From Gallionella sp. (GTDB taxonomy: Bacteria > Pseudomonadota > Gammaproteobacteria > Burkholderiales > Gallionellaceae): DNA of 9,338 bases. Within the stretch, counting starts at the first letter, position 1. The number at the start of each line of letters is the position of its first letter. A program made the position numbers and the translations under genes. The notes beneath the pieces were generated by a model. It saw nothing but the letters and a program-made list of their open reading frames with translations, made no database searches and was not told the DNA's origin. Positions 1-6,094 of this stretch are shown piece by piece. The stretch lies in NCBI GenBank assembly GCA_024654105.1, contig JANLID010000101.1, forward strand, positions 1 through 9,338, read 5' to 3'.

Positions 1-1078
1 AGTTTGAATGCCAGCCCGAGGAACGTCGGGCGTGATACGCAATTGCGGGTGCGGCTTGTTCTGTGGCGCACCGTGGCGAACGTCGATTCAATCGGGTTCG
101 TCGTGCGGATATGCTGCCAGCGTTCCGCCGGAAAGTCGTAAAACGCCAGCAGGCTGCCCCGGTCTTTCTCTATCTTTTCCGCGGCCTTCGGATACTTGGC
201 CTTGTAGTGTCCGACAAACTTTGCGAACGCCGCCTATCTTTTGCTCGGTGCTTTTGTCGGCATATCCGCCTTTGCCCTTCCGTGCTGCGATTCCGGCAGT
301 GCGTTGAGCACGTTGCCTATCTTGTGGAACCAGCATCGCTGGTGCCCGGTCTGCGGAAACACCTCCTCAATGGCCGCCCAGAAACCCATCGCACCATCGC
401 CGACAGCCAGCAGAGGCCCAGCCTGCAAGCCTCGTTGCTTGAGCCAGCGAAACGTCTCGTCCCAGGTGGCGAAGCTCTCGGTATTGCCCATCCGCACGCC
501 GAGTATTTCCCGGTAGCCGTCTGAGCGGATGCCCGAGACGATCAGCACCGCCCGGCTGACAACGCGATCTTCCTCGCGGCTATTGATGAACAGCGCGTCC
601 ACCAGGGATATTCGCTTTCCAGCCGCCGCTCATTGAAGGCACGCACGCGCGGTTCAAGGCCTGCGCACAGTGCGCTGACCGTCGATTTGGAGAAGCTCGC
701 CCCGCACAGTTCCTCGGTGATGGTCGAGACCTTGCGGGTGGAAACCCCATTCACCACCATTTCCATCAGCGCCAGCACAAATGCCTGTTCGCTGCGCTGG
801 TAGCGCTTGAAGATATTGGTCGAGAAACTGCCGTCCCGTGTCTGTGGCACCAACAAGGTCACCGGGCTGACGCGGGTGTAGAGCGTGCGCGCCCGGTAGC
901 CGTTGCGGTAACCGGCCCGATCGTCCGTGCGCTCGTGCCGCTGTGCGCCCAGCGATTCCGCCACCTGCGCTTCCAAAACCTGATTCAGAACTGTCTCCAC
1001 CAGTTTCGCCAGCCCGTCTTGGCCGTTCAAAAGGCCTGGCAACAATTCCGGTCCTACGCTAATTTCATACTCAGCCAT
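1..1078 (-). pseudogene. IS256-family (Mutator-like) transposase, frameshifted and with an internal stop
   Basis: This is a DDE transposase remnant. The first part (1078 down to about 605) starts at ATG 1078 behind a good ribosome site (GAAGGAGAG) and has typical family blocks: GYRNGYRARTL, a KRYQRSEQA block, and GVSTRKVSTITEELCG. Near 603-612, after residues SEYP, the frame is lost: the next family block (VDALFINSREEDRV) continues in another frame, consistent with a small deletion. That second frame runs to the window start but has an in-frame TAG at 234-236, just before AAFAKFVGHYKAK; the region before the stop is also shorter than in relatives. The catalytic triad can be placed: Asp in VDALF, Asp in VGDGAMGFW and Glu in NPIESTF (positions 84-98), all downstream of the frameshift. 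The C-terminal end after LAFK is outside the window. IS256 elements are not known for programmed frameshifting, so decay is the simplest reading. Confidence 0.9.
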
Positions 1079-1145
1079 CGCTTCTCTCCTTCGGTTGTTA
1101 AACGTCTCGTTAACGTTAATTTACCGAACCGGAGCGGTGGCTGCC

Positions 1146-1180
1146 CACCAATTTATTTACAGCAGTTTACGGACTCAATC
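1146..1180 (-). repeat. probable right terminal inverted repeat of the IS256-family element
   Basis: Read on the minus strand from about 1177, the sequence begins GAGTCCGTAAACTGCTGTAA, followed by an AT-rich stretch. It sits about 70-100 bases upstream of the transposase start, where the IS end is expected, and its G-rich start followed by GTAAACT resembles ends of this family as I remember them. The partner repeat is outside the window, so this is inferred from position and composition only. Confidence 0.4.
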
Positions 1181-1408
1181 CAGGATGGCAGGGAAATTAC
1201 GGTGAACCAATATATTCGGGGTGGCAAGGTGGGTAGCGAAAAGTATCTGGTATTACCGGATAGGTCTTTGCGAAGAAAATGAAGGGGCGCGATTGTTTTC
1301 CAGTCGGAGGGTAAAATGGTCGCACAGTCCACCAGTTTTTTGTCCAGAAACAGCACACCTTTTTCCAAGCTATCCAGAAACAATTTTAGTATGGGAATTA
1401 TAATTGTG

Positions 1409-1428
1409 GTTAACACCTAAGTGTTCAC
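1409..1428. repeat. 8-bp inverted repeat, 4-base loop
   Basis: GTTAACAC, the spacer CTAA and GTGTTCAC form an imperfect palindrome with one mismatch in eight. The right arm overlaps a second, wider imperfect repeat (GTTCACAGT at 1423-1431 with ACTATGAAC at 1454-1462). No T-tract follows, so a terminator is unlikely; a protein-binding site is possible. Short arms like these can also arise by chance. Confidence 0.35.
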
Positions 1429-1497
1429 AGTAAACGTCCATGCGCTAACGCTCACTATGAACGACTGCAAATTTTATTTTTGCCAGAATATATAAAT

Positions 1498-1513
1498 ATT
1501 GTTTACAAACAAT
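1498..1513. repeat. 7-bp perfect inverted repeat next to a TATAAT box
   Basis: ATTGTTT, the spacer AC and AAACAAT form a perfect 16-base palindrome. A consensus TATAAT follows at 1518-1523. The palindrome lies where a -35 element and an operator would overlap, but I see no good -35 hexamer at proper spacing and no gene directly downstream. Confidence 0.35.
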
Positions 1514-1598
1514 TAGATATAATTATGGCACGATTTTGGCTTATTTAGAAGATCGATGTTTACGATTTGCAAAATAGACACGATTTTTAAACTGATAA

Positions 1599-1623
1599 TG
1601 TTGAAATAACTGGAGTTTCAACA
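1599..1623. repeat. 8-bp perfect inverted repeat (possible operator)
   Basis: TGTTGAAA at 1599-1606 and TTTCAACA at 1616-1623 are perfect reverse complements separated by nine bases. There is no T-tract on either side, which argues against a terminator. Arm length and spacing would suit a dimeric regulator, but no adjacent gene start identifies a target. Confidence 0.4.
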
Positions 1624-1851
1624 CATCAAGTTGCTCTGCTTATATCAAAAGCAAAGAACATTAATTGATCCATGTTTCGGAGGTATTGAGTTAGGCCACT
1701 CTCTTCTCCTTCCACTGGGATGTGGTGGGTTTTGCTTACTTTGGCGCTTGTTTCGAATATTACCTAGAATTGTTATTGGGTTGACAAACATCAACGTGAA
1801 GCCGGTAGCCAACTGAATTCGTTTGCCAGATATAATTGCCTAGGTATTCTC

Positions 1852-1880
1852 TTGACACGTTTTGTCAGTTGGAACAGTAT
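1852..1880 (+). promoter_or_regulatory. candidate sigma-70 promoter with overlapping palindrome, upstream of the oxidase-like operon
   Basis: TTGACA at 1852-1857 is a perfect -35 hexamer; 17 bases later CAGTAT (1875-1880) is only a mediocre -10. The palindrome TGACA-CGTTT-TGTCA (1853-1867) overlaps the -35, which is a usual place for a repressor or activator site. The element lies about 80-110 bases before the first gene of the operon (start 1961). It is not a 4-base-spaced FNR/DNR box, and I see no NsrR-like palindrome. Confidence 0.4.
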
Positions 1881-1893
1881 TTCGAAAGTGCGG

Positions 1894-1919
1894 CAAATTG
1901 TCGCACTCAATTTGTCGCA
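1894..1919. repeat. two 12-bp direct repeats in the operon leader
   Basis: CAAATTGTCGCA (1894-1905) and CAATTTGTCGCA (1908-1919) differ at one base and start 14 bases apart. A related TTTTGTCAG stretch lies just upstream at 1860-1868. They sit between the candidate promoter and the first start codon, so they could be tandem regulator sites or a leader RNA element. Confidence 0.5.
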
Positions 1920-1960
1920 GACAACATGTGCACAAATGCAATGTAAAGGGGGTGTTAACA

Positions 1961-2104
1961 ATGGAATCATCCAAGACTGGGATTGTGCCAGTTTCCTTCA
2001 TGCAGCAGATGCTGCATAACAAGTTTCTACTTTTGACCGTGGTGTTGGCTATCAGTGCGGCAGCATACTTTGGTATCGGCCTTTACCTGTTGCTCGGGCA
2101 CTGA
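1961..2104 (+). CDS. 47-residue single-helix membrane peptide, possible miniature oxidase/NOR subunit
   Basis: The peptide has a short polar N-terminus, then the block FMQQMLHNKFLLL and one hydrophobic helix (about residues 21-45) ending in GH. The ATG at 1961 is preferred over upstream starts because AAAGGGGG (1945-1952) lies at proper distance and the extra upstream residues look random. The protein is clearly related to the next small gene (2269-2424): both share FMQ-x2-L-x-N-x3-L-x-L followed by a helix. Size and topology resemble the one-helix subunit IIa of ba3-type (B-family) haem-copper oxidases (Pfam CoxIIa family), which fits its place upstream of subunits II and I. That assignment is inference; it could also be a lineage-specific assembly peptide. 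Confidence 0.75.
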   Translation: MESSKTGIVPVSFMQQMLHNKFLLLTVVLAISAAAYFGIGLYLLLGH

Positions 2105-2213
2105 GTGCTATTGACCCGGAATTCCAGAAAACCATAGCTAGAACTGTAGTCATTGTTGTGACATAGCACGGAAGAGCAAAACCAGAGTTTGTTTTAAGAG
2201 TTGTTTTGTATCA

Positions 2214-2244
2214 ATCGTTAGATCGTTAGATGGTGTCAGCCATC
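2214..2244 (+). repeat. tandem 8-bp repeat and small hairpin before the second small gene
   Basis: ATCGTTAG occurs twice in direct tandem (2214-2221 and 2222-2229). The hairpin GATGG-TGTCAG-CCATC (2229-2244) follows, with TTTTT at 2249-2253 and then the ribosome site AGGGAGGAG. The stem is only five pairs, so it is at best a weak attenuator or a means of adjusting expression between the two small genes. The rest of 2105-2268 shows nothing further. Confidence 0.3.
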
Positions 2245-2268
2245 ACAATTTTTAGGGAGGAGTAAGCG

Positions 2269-2424
2269 ATGTCAGAACCAACTTCAAGTGGCGCAAGCCC
2301 CCATTTCATGCAAAGAGCATTGGATAACCAGTGGCTTATGTTAGCCCTAGCCGTGTTGACGCCTATGGTGCTTTATACGCTGTGGGGACTCTGGGACATA
2401 ATCAACATACCGGTAGCTCCGTAG
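2269..2424 (+). CDS. 51-residue single-helix membrane peptide, paralogue of the preceding gene
   Basis: ATG at 2269 follows a strong ribosome site (AGGGAGGAG at 2254-2262, six bases away). The product has a small polar N-terminus (SEPTSSGASP), the block FMQRALDNQWLML, one hydrophobic helix (about residues 22-46, with YTLWGLW) and a short tail ending VAP. It aligns without gaps to the 47-residue peptide encoded at 1961-2104 over the FMQ block and helix, so the two arose by duplication or form a paired subunit set. It ends 43 bases before the subunit II gene and is probably cotranscribed. A role as a small structural subunit of the haem-copper enzyme (CoxIIa-like) is inferred from size, topology and position. 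No catalytic residue is visible. Confidence 0.8.
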   Translation: MSEPTSSGASPHFMQRALDNQWLMLALAVLTPMVLYTLWGLWDIINIPVAP

Positions 2425-2467
2425 GAACGCCGCGTTTGTTTAATTAAATTAAAGGAGAAGTACAACT

Positions 2468-3025
2468 ATGGGAACGTCTTATACCCCCCCAACCAATCCG
2501 GACTGGTGGCGCGAACCGATCGAGCGCACCGAGATAATCTGGATTGTGCTTGCTTTTGCATGGTGTGTGTTCATGTTCGGCTGGATGATCAGCTGGCACT
2601 GGATTGGTAATCAAAATATGAGAAACGAGGCGTACCAAACCACGCCGGAGAAGTTTTCCAAGCATCTGTCGGATCAAGCGGCGAAGTATGTCGTGCGCAA
2701 GGACGCAGCCACCGGTGAGGATGTCATAGCGCCGCCTCCGGGCAGCGATGTTTATCTGGCCGGCATGCAGTGGCAATGGCGTCCTATCCTAGAGCTGCAA
2801 AAAGGGAAAACCTACCGTTTGCACATGTCTTCCCTCGATGTGGGTCACGGATTTTCGTTGCAGCCCGAGAACATCAACTTTCAGGTTTATCCCGGCTACG
2901 AGCAGGTCCTTAACCTGACCCCGAATAAATCTGGCACTTTCAGCATAGCGTGCGGCGAATACTGCGGCGGGGTTAACGCCATTGGGCATCACACGATGCT
3001 CGGCAGAATTTACGTAAAGGAGTAA
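2468..3025 (+). CDS. norY: CuA-containing subunit II of a B-family haem-copper enzyme (NorY-like)
   Basis: This 185-residue protein has one N-terminal membrane helix (about residues 22-46) and a periplasmic cupredoxin domain that would take electrons from a soluble donor into CuA. It is short, like subunit II of ba3-type enzymes. The CuA ligands are visible: His127 in DVGHGF, Cys162, Glu164 and Cys166 in CGEYC, His174 and Met177 in GHHTM. Normally the second Cys is followed by G-x-x-H; here GGVNAIG separates Cys166 from His174, so the loop is four residues longer. The aromatic block AGMQWQW (98-104) matches the family's tryptophan-rich electron-entry region. ATG 2468 follows AAAGGAG with 10 bases between. 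The gene ends five bases before subunit I. Naming it norY rests on its partner lacking the catalytic tyrosine and on the nearby senC-like gene; plain coxB of a ba3-like oxidase is the alternative. Confidence 0.85.
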   Translation: MGTSYTPPTNPDWWREPIERTEIIWIVLAFAWCVFMFGWMISWHWIGNQNMRNEAYQTTPEKFSKHLSDQAAKYVVRKDAATGEDVIAPPPGSDVYLAGMQWQWRPILELQKGKTYRLHMSSLDVGHGFSLQPENINFQVYPGYEQVLNLTPNKSGTFSIACGEYCGGVNAIGHHTMLGRIYVKE

Positions 3026-3030
3026 GAAAA

Positions 3031-4761
3031 ATGGCGACGACAACAATGTCTGATTTTCGCGTTGACCCGGTATCCGGTCTCAAGGTCAACAGAACGGCTA
3101 ACACCCTGGTTAAGTGGAATGCGTTTGCAGCAGTAGTATTTTTGCTGGTTGGGGGTTTGTTCGGTCTCTTGGTGGCGCTTACCCGCATGCCGAGTGTGCA
3201 ACTGCTTCCGCCTGAGCTTTTCTACATGGCTCTGACGGCTCACGGTCTGGTTAATCTGGCGGTGTGGATCATTTTCTTTGAAATGGCCGTGCTGTATTTC
3301 CTGGGCGCGCATGTGCTGGGTAACCGGTTGGCTACTCCGCGCTTTGCGTGGGCGCAATTCTGGCTCATGCTCGTCGGTGCAGCCATGGTTGCCGTGGCAG
3401 TGCTGGCGCCAGTGTGGGGCGGCACAGGATCAAGCGTGATGATGACCTCCTACCCGCCGCTTGAGGCGCAACCGCATTTCTATCTGGGGTTGATCCTGTT
3501 TGCCGTGGGCGCGCTGATTGGCTGTTTCGTGTTCCTCGGCACGCTGGTGGTTGCCAAGAGAGAAAAAACCTATCAGGGATCGCTTCCGCTGGTGGTGTTT
3601 GGCGGCGTGACGGCCTGCGTGATTGCCGTTTTCACCATCGTTTCCGGCGCGCTGATCTTGATTCCGACTTTCGTTTGGTCGTTACATGTGATACCCGGTT
3701 TCACTATTGATCCCATGATGTATCGGGTTGTCTGGTGGGCGTTCGGTCACTCCTCGCAGCAAATCAACGTGGCTGCCCATATCTCCATCTGGTATCTCAT
3801 AGCTTCATTGGTATTCGGCGCCAAGCCGATGTCCGAGAAGGTCAGCCGTTTTGCGTTCCTGCTGTATATCCTGTTCCTGCAGCTCGGTTCTGTTCACCAC
3901 TTGCTGGCCGATCCGGGATTGACTTCTGTGTGGAAGATATTCAATACCAGCTACATGATCTATCTGGCGGTGTTGGCCAGTATGATCCACGGTTTGACTG
4001 TTCCCGGTTCGATCGAGGTCGCGCAACGCAAGAAGGGGCTTGATACCGGCTTGTTTACCTGGCTTCGCAAGGCGCCTTGGGGCAACCCGATATTTTCCGG
4101 CATGTTCCTGTCGCTGGTTGGTTTCGGCTTCATCGGCGGTATCACCGGCGTGGTGATGAGCGTGGAACAGATCAACATGATCATCCACAACACCATATTT
4201 GTGCCGGGCCATTTCCATGGCACCCTGGTAGCCGGTACCACCATGGCATTCATGGCGGTTACTTACTGGCTGATCCCGGTGGTGTTCCAGCGCAAGATCG
4301 CTCTGGCCGGCGTGGCGAAATTGCAACCCTATATCTTCAGTCTCGGTGCCTGGGTATTTTCTATCGCCCTGATGGGCGCCGGTACTTTGGGTGTGCAGCG
4401 CCGCCATGCGGATATTACTTTTGCCGGCCAACCATTGGCTTATGAATATCCGGAAATCGCCAAGGGCTTGATGGATCTGGGCGAGATATTCGCTGTAATC
4501 ATGGCGGTTGGCGCGATCATGTTTATCGTGGTTGTGCTGGCATCCATTTTTACGGGTGAGCGCATCGCAGAAGATTCCGCACCGTGGCCGAAAGTGGAAG
4601 ACGCCGATGTTGTGGCCGAGAGGACCGGAAAGAAACACATTGGAGCGTGGGGTATGGAAGCGCCGGGAACCTTTGTGCTCGCCATGGTCCTTTTCGTCAC
4701 TATCGTGCTGTACTACTTCATTAACTTCAAGTATCTGTCCACTATCTGGGGCTTGTCTTAA
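3031..4761 (+). CDS. norS: haem-copper subunit I lacking the catalytic tyrosine; probable sNOR-type nitric oxide reductase
   Basis: This 576-residue protein has about 13 membrane helices, as in B-family (ba3-like) subunit I. All metal ligands are present: His71 (AHGLVN) and His396 for the low-spin haem, His394 (VPGHFH) for the high-spin haem, and His240, His289 and His290 (VHHLLADPG) for CuB. In oxygen reductases the first CuB His lies in HPxVY, whose Tyr cross-links to it; here residues 240-244 are HSSQQ, so that Tyr is Gln244. The cbb3-style replacement Tyr, about six residues before the HH pair, is also missing (Leu283). Loss of this tyrosine marks haem-copper NO reductases such as sNOR (NorS), so 2 NO + 2 e- + 2 H+ to N2O + H2O is the favoured reaction, by inference. 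A polar insertion (about 511-545) precedes the last helix. ATG 3031 follows AAAGGAG at 3016-3022. An oxygen reductase of unusual type remains possible. Confidence 0.85.
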   Translation: MATTTMSDFRVDPVSGLKVNRTANTLVKWNAFAAVVFLLVGGLFGLLVALTRMPSVQLLPPELFYMALTAHGLVNLAVWIIFFEMAVLYFLGAHVLGNRLATPRFAWAQFWLMLVGAAMVAVAVLAPVWGGTGSSVMMTSYPPLEAQPHFYLGLILFAVGALIGCFVFLGTLVVAKREKTYQGSLPLVVFGGVTACVIAVFTIVSGALILIPTFVWSLHVIPGFTIDPMMYRVVWWAFGHSSQQINVAAHISIWYLIASLVFGAKPMSEKVSRFAFLLYILFLQLGSVHHLLADPGLTSVWKIFNTSYMIYLAVLASMIHGLTVPGSIEVAQRKKGLDTGLFTWLRKAPWGNPIFSGMFLSLVGFGFIGGITGVVMSVEQINMIIHNTIFVPGHFHGTLVAGTTMAFMAVTYWLIPVVFQRKIALAGVAKLQPYIFSLGAWVFSIALMGAGTLGVQRRHADITFAGQPLAYEYPEIAKGLMDLGEIFAVIMAVGAIMFIVVVLASIFTGERIAEDSAPWPKVEDADVVAERTGKKHIGAWGMEAPGTFVLAMVLFVTIVLYYFINFKYLSTIWGLS

Positions 4762-4775
4762 AGAAATAAGATGAC

Positions 4776-4802
4776 GGGAGGGTGCCATACGGTGCCCTTC
4801 CC
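4776..4802 (+). terminator. strong hairpin after subunit I without a T-tract
   Basis: GGGAGGGTGCC, the loop ATAC and GGTGCCCTTCCC can pair over about ten positions, with two G-U pairs and one bulged base, 14 bases after the subunit I stop codon. The next bases (TGATTCCTGC) contain no T-run, so it is not a standard rho-independent terminator. It may slow polymerase, protect the 3' end of the upstream mRNA, or lower cyoE expression relative to the structural genes. Confidence 0.4.
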
Positions 4803-4829
4803 TGATTCCTGCAAGAAAAATGGAATTCA

Positions 4830-4935
4830 GTTAGAGGGAGACATCTAACCTAAGCCCGGTTTGCGCAATCTCAAACATGTGCAAAACAAGAACTGTGTTG
4901 AGCCAACATCGCAGGCTGACATGGTTTAGGTTAGA
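4830..4935 (+). promoter_or_regulatory. possible folded leader RNA upstream of cyoE with alternative pairings
   Basis: TCTAACCTAAGCC (4844-4856) pairs with GGTTTAGGTTAGA (4923-4935): 13 pairs, one of them G-U. Inside this helix are two hairpins: TTTGCGCA (4860-4867) with TGTGCAAA (4878-4885), and CTGTG plus TTG (4893-4900) with CAA and CGCAG (4904-4914). The result would be a three-way junction. In addition GTTAGA (4830-4835) can pair with TCTAAC (4844-4849), which would open the long helix, so two exclusive states can be drawn. This resembles a switch or attenuator, but I recognise no known riboswitch class. A small inverted-repeat element is the alternative; no flanking target duplication is visible. 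Confidence 0.4.
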
Positions 4936-5018
4936 AGTGTTCAGAAGCGTAAACCTGGGAATAAACTAATGCCTTCTCCAGATAGAATAGAGAAAAGAGG
5001 AAGGATACGGACGTTAAC

Positions 5019-5882
5019 ATGATAATGATTAAGCAATATATCAATCTCTTCAAGTTACGCATAGGCGTGGTGATTACTCTGGCCGCCTTGGGCGGCATGG
5101 CAATTACCCCAGGGCAATCACTGACCAGTTGGCAAGTTCTGGTTTTGTCGCTGACGGTTATGATGGCCTCTGCGGCTGCGGGAGCCTTCAACCAATACTT
5201 TGAACGCGATATTGATGCAAAAATGACGCGTACCCAAAATCGTCCTTTTGTAAATGGATTTTTTCAGCATAGCCGCAAGTGGTTGGTGATCATCGGGTTA
5301 ATGCTTGCGGTTGCGGTAACATCCGCTGCTTTCGCATTTAATGCGATGACGGCGCTGAATATTTTCCTCGGTGCATTCACCTACGCCATTGTTTATACGG
5401 CCTGGCTGAAACGGCGCACTTGGTTGAATATCGTATTTGGCGGATTGGCCGGTAGCTTTGCGGTGCTTGCCGGTGCGGCGGCAGTCGATCCTTCGTTTGG
5501 CCCGCTTCCCGGGTTGCTGGCATTGGTGCTGTTCTTGTGGACGCCCCCACATTTCTGGAGTCTGGCGATAGTCATTCGCGACCAATATGCCGCAGCAGGG
5601 GTGCCTATGCTGCCGGTGGTAAAGGGCGACAAGAAAGCGGCGCGCATTATTTTGGGGCACACCATCCTCCTGGTGTCGGTCTCCCTTCTGCCGGGGTTTT
5701 ACGGCTTGGGGTGGATTTATCTCACCGGAGCCTTGTTGGGAGGAGCTTATTTCATTATCAAGAGCGTGCAGCTACTGAATAACCCCACGAAACAGGCGGC
5801 CATGGCCAATTTCTTTGCATCGCTGATACAGTTTAGCGTGTTGATGACCGCTCTAATGCTGGAAGTGAATTTCGCCGCCTGA
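5019..5882 (+). CDS. cyoE: haem O synthase (protohaem IX farnesyltransferase)
   Basis: This polytopic inner-membrane prenyltransferase adds a farnesyl group to haem b to give haem O, the precursor of haem A. The 287-residue length is normal. The UbiA-type signature is clear: NQYFERDIDAKMTRTQNRP (residues 58-76), then YTAWLKRRTWLNIVFGG (126-142), LFLWTPPHFW (171-180) and the AAAGVPMLPV block (191-200). ATG 5019 is chosen with AGGAAGGA at 4998-5005, a rather long 13-base spacing; an in-frame ATG lies two codons later. The gene lies 257 bases after subunit I, with a hairpin and a possible structured RNA between them, and is followed by a strong terminator, so it likely closes the operon. No haem A synthase (ctaA) is in view; whether the enzyme carries haem O or A cannot be told. 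The alternative name is ctaB. Confidence 0.95.
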   Translation: MIMIKQYINLFKLRIGVVITLAALGGMAITPGQSLTSWQVLVLSLTVMMASAAAGAFNQYFERDIDAKMTRTQNRPFVNGFFQHSRKWLVIIGLMLAVAVTSAAFAFNAMTALNIFLGAFTYAIVYTAWLKRRTWLNIVFGGLAGSFAVLAGAAAVDPSFGPLPGLLALVLFLWTPPHFWSLAIVIRDQYAAAGVPMLPVVKGDKKAARIILGHTILLVSVSLLPGFYGLGWIYLTGALLGGAYFIIKSVQLLNNPTKQAAMANFFASLIQFSVLMTALMLEVNFAA

Positions 5883-5904
5883 TTTCAATTCTGTTTGAAT
5901 ATGC

Positions 5905-5940
5905 ATCCCGCCTGGTATCGTTCAGACGGGATATTTTTTT
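5905..5940 (+). terminator. rho-independent terminator after cyoE
   Basis: ATCCCG and, after one mismatch, CTG pair with CAG and CGGGAT (5905-5913 with 5923-5932), with an eight-base loop. ATTTTTTT follows directly. It begins 22 bases after the cyoE stop codon. It separates the oxidase-like operon from the sco and cytochrome b genes. Confidence 0.9.
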
Positions 5941-5963
5941 GGTACTCCAAAAATAAACTTCAC

Positions 5964-5991
5964 TTGCATTTTTGATATATCCAATTAAAAT
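5964..5991 (+). promoter_or_regulatory. candidate promoter for the sco gene
   Basis: TTGCAT (5964-5969) and TAAAAT (5986-5991) are 16 bases apart in AT-rich DNA just after the terminator and about 100 bases before the preferred sco start. The -10 matches the consensus well, the -35 only at TTG. A promoter is expected here because the upstream operon is terminated. Confidence 0.4.
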
Positions 5992-6094
5992 ACTCGGGTA
6001 TATTTTGAGTTGACTTCAAACATAACATTGTTCCTTCCGGATGGATTTGGTCGATATCATTTTGACGAACCAGAATTTCAAAAAAAGCGTAATT

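Larger units (their letters stand above)
1..1180 (-). mobile_element. IS256-family insertion sequence, inactive, cut by the window start
   Basis: The stretch encodes an IS256-type transposase on the minus strand and ends on its right side at a likely terminal repeat near 1146-1180. Its left part, including the transposase C-terminus and the second terminal inverted repeat, lies outside the window, so target-site duplication cannot be checked. The element reads like GC-rich transposon sequence, whereas the DNA immediately to its right (1380-1640) is AT-rich. Because the transposase carries a frameshift and an in-frame stop, this copy should not move by itself. The family is clear; the exact right boundary is uncertain by some bases. 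Confidence 0.85.
1181..1851. other. gene-free AT-rich region with several palindromes
   Basis: I see no convincing gene here. Open frames exist on both strands, but they begin at GTG or TTG without a ribosome site and have no recognisable motifs. The 1181-1400 part may be the remnant of whatever the IS element landed in. From 1400 onward the DNA is AT-rich and holds short inverted repeats at 1409-1428, 1423-1462, 1498-1513 and 1599-1623. It also has TATAAT-like hexamers at 1518-1523 and 1831-1836, and a lone TTGACA at 1781-1786 without a good -10 partner. It looks like a regulatory or decayed region ahead of the oxidase-like operon. Confidence 0.6.

Noticed and set aside
595..620. Possible programmed frameshift in the transposase
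   Set aside because: There is no slippery run at the junction, residues are missing between the family blocks, IS256 transposases are normally one frame, and a second lesion (TAG at 234-236) shows general decay.
1153..1416. Minus-strand open frame of 87 codons beside the IS element
   Set aside because: It starts at GTG without a ribosome site, runs into the IS terminal repeat and has no recognisable motif; it is best explained as chance.
1781..1786. TTGACA as the -35 of a promoter
   Set aside because: No acceptable -10 lies 16-18 bases downstream.
1631..1816. Plus-strand open frame of 61 codons with hydrophobic stretches
   Set aside because: It starts at TTG without a ribosome site and shows no family signature; a decayed fragment cannot be excluded but is not supported.
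3805..4788. Long minus-strand open frame opposite subunit I
   Set aside because: It is rich in His, Gln and Arg, as expected from reading a membrane-protein gene backwards, has no motif, and is fully covered by the well-supported subunit I gene.
4844..4935. Miniature inverted-repeat transposon between subunit I and cyoE
   Set aside because: The 13-base ends would fit, but the flanks show no target duplication and there is only one copy in the window; a folded RNA explains the internal hairpins better.
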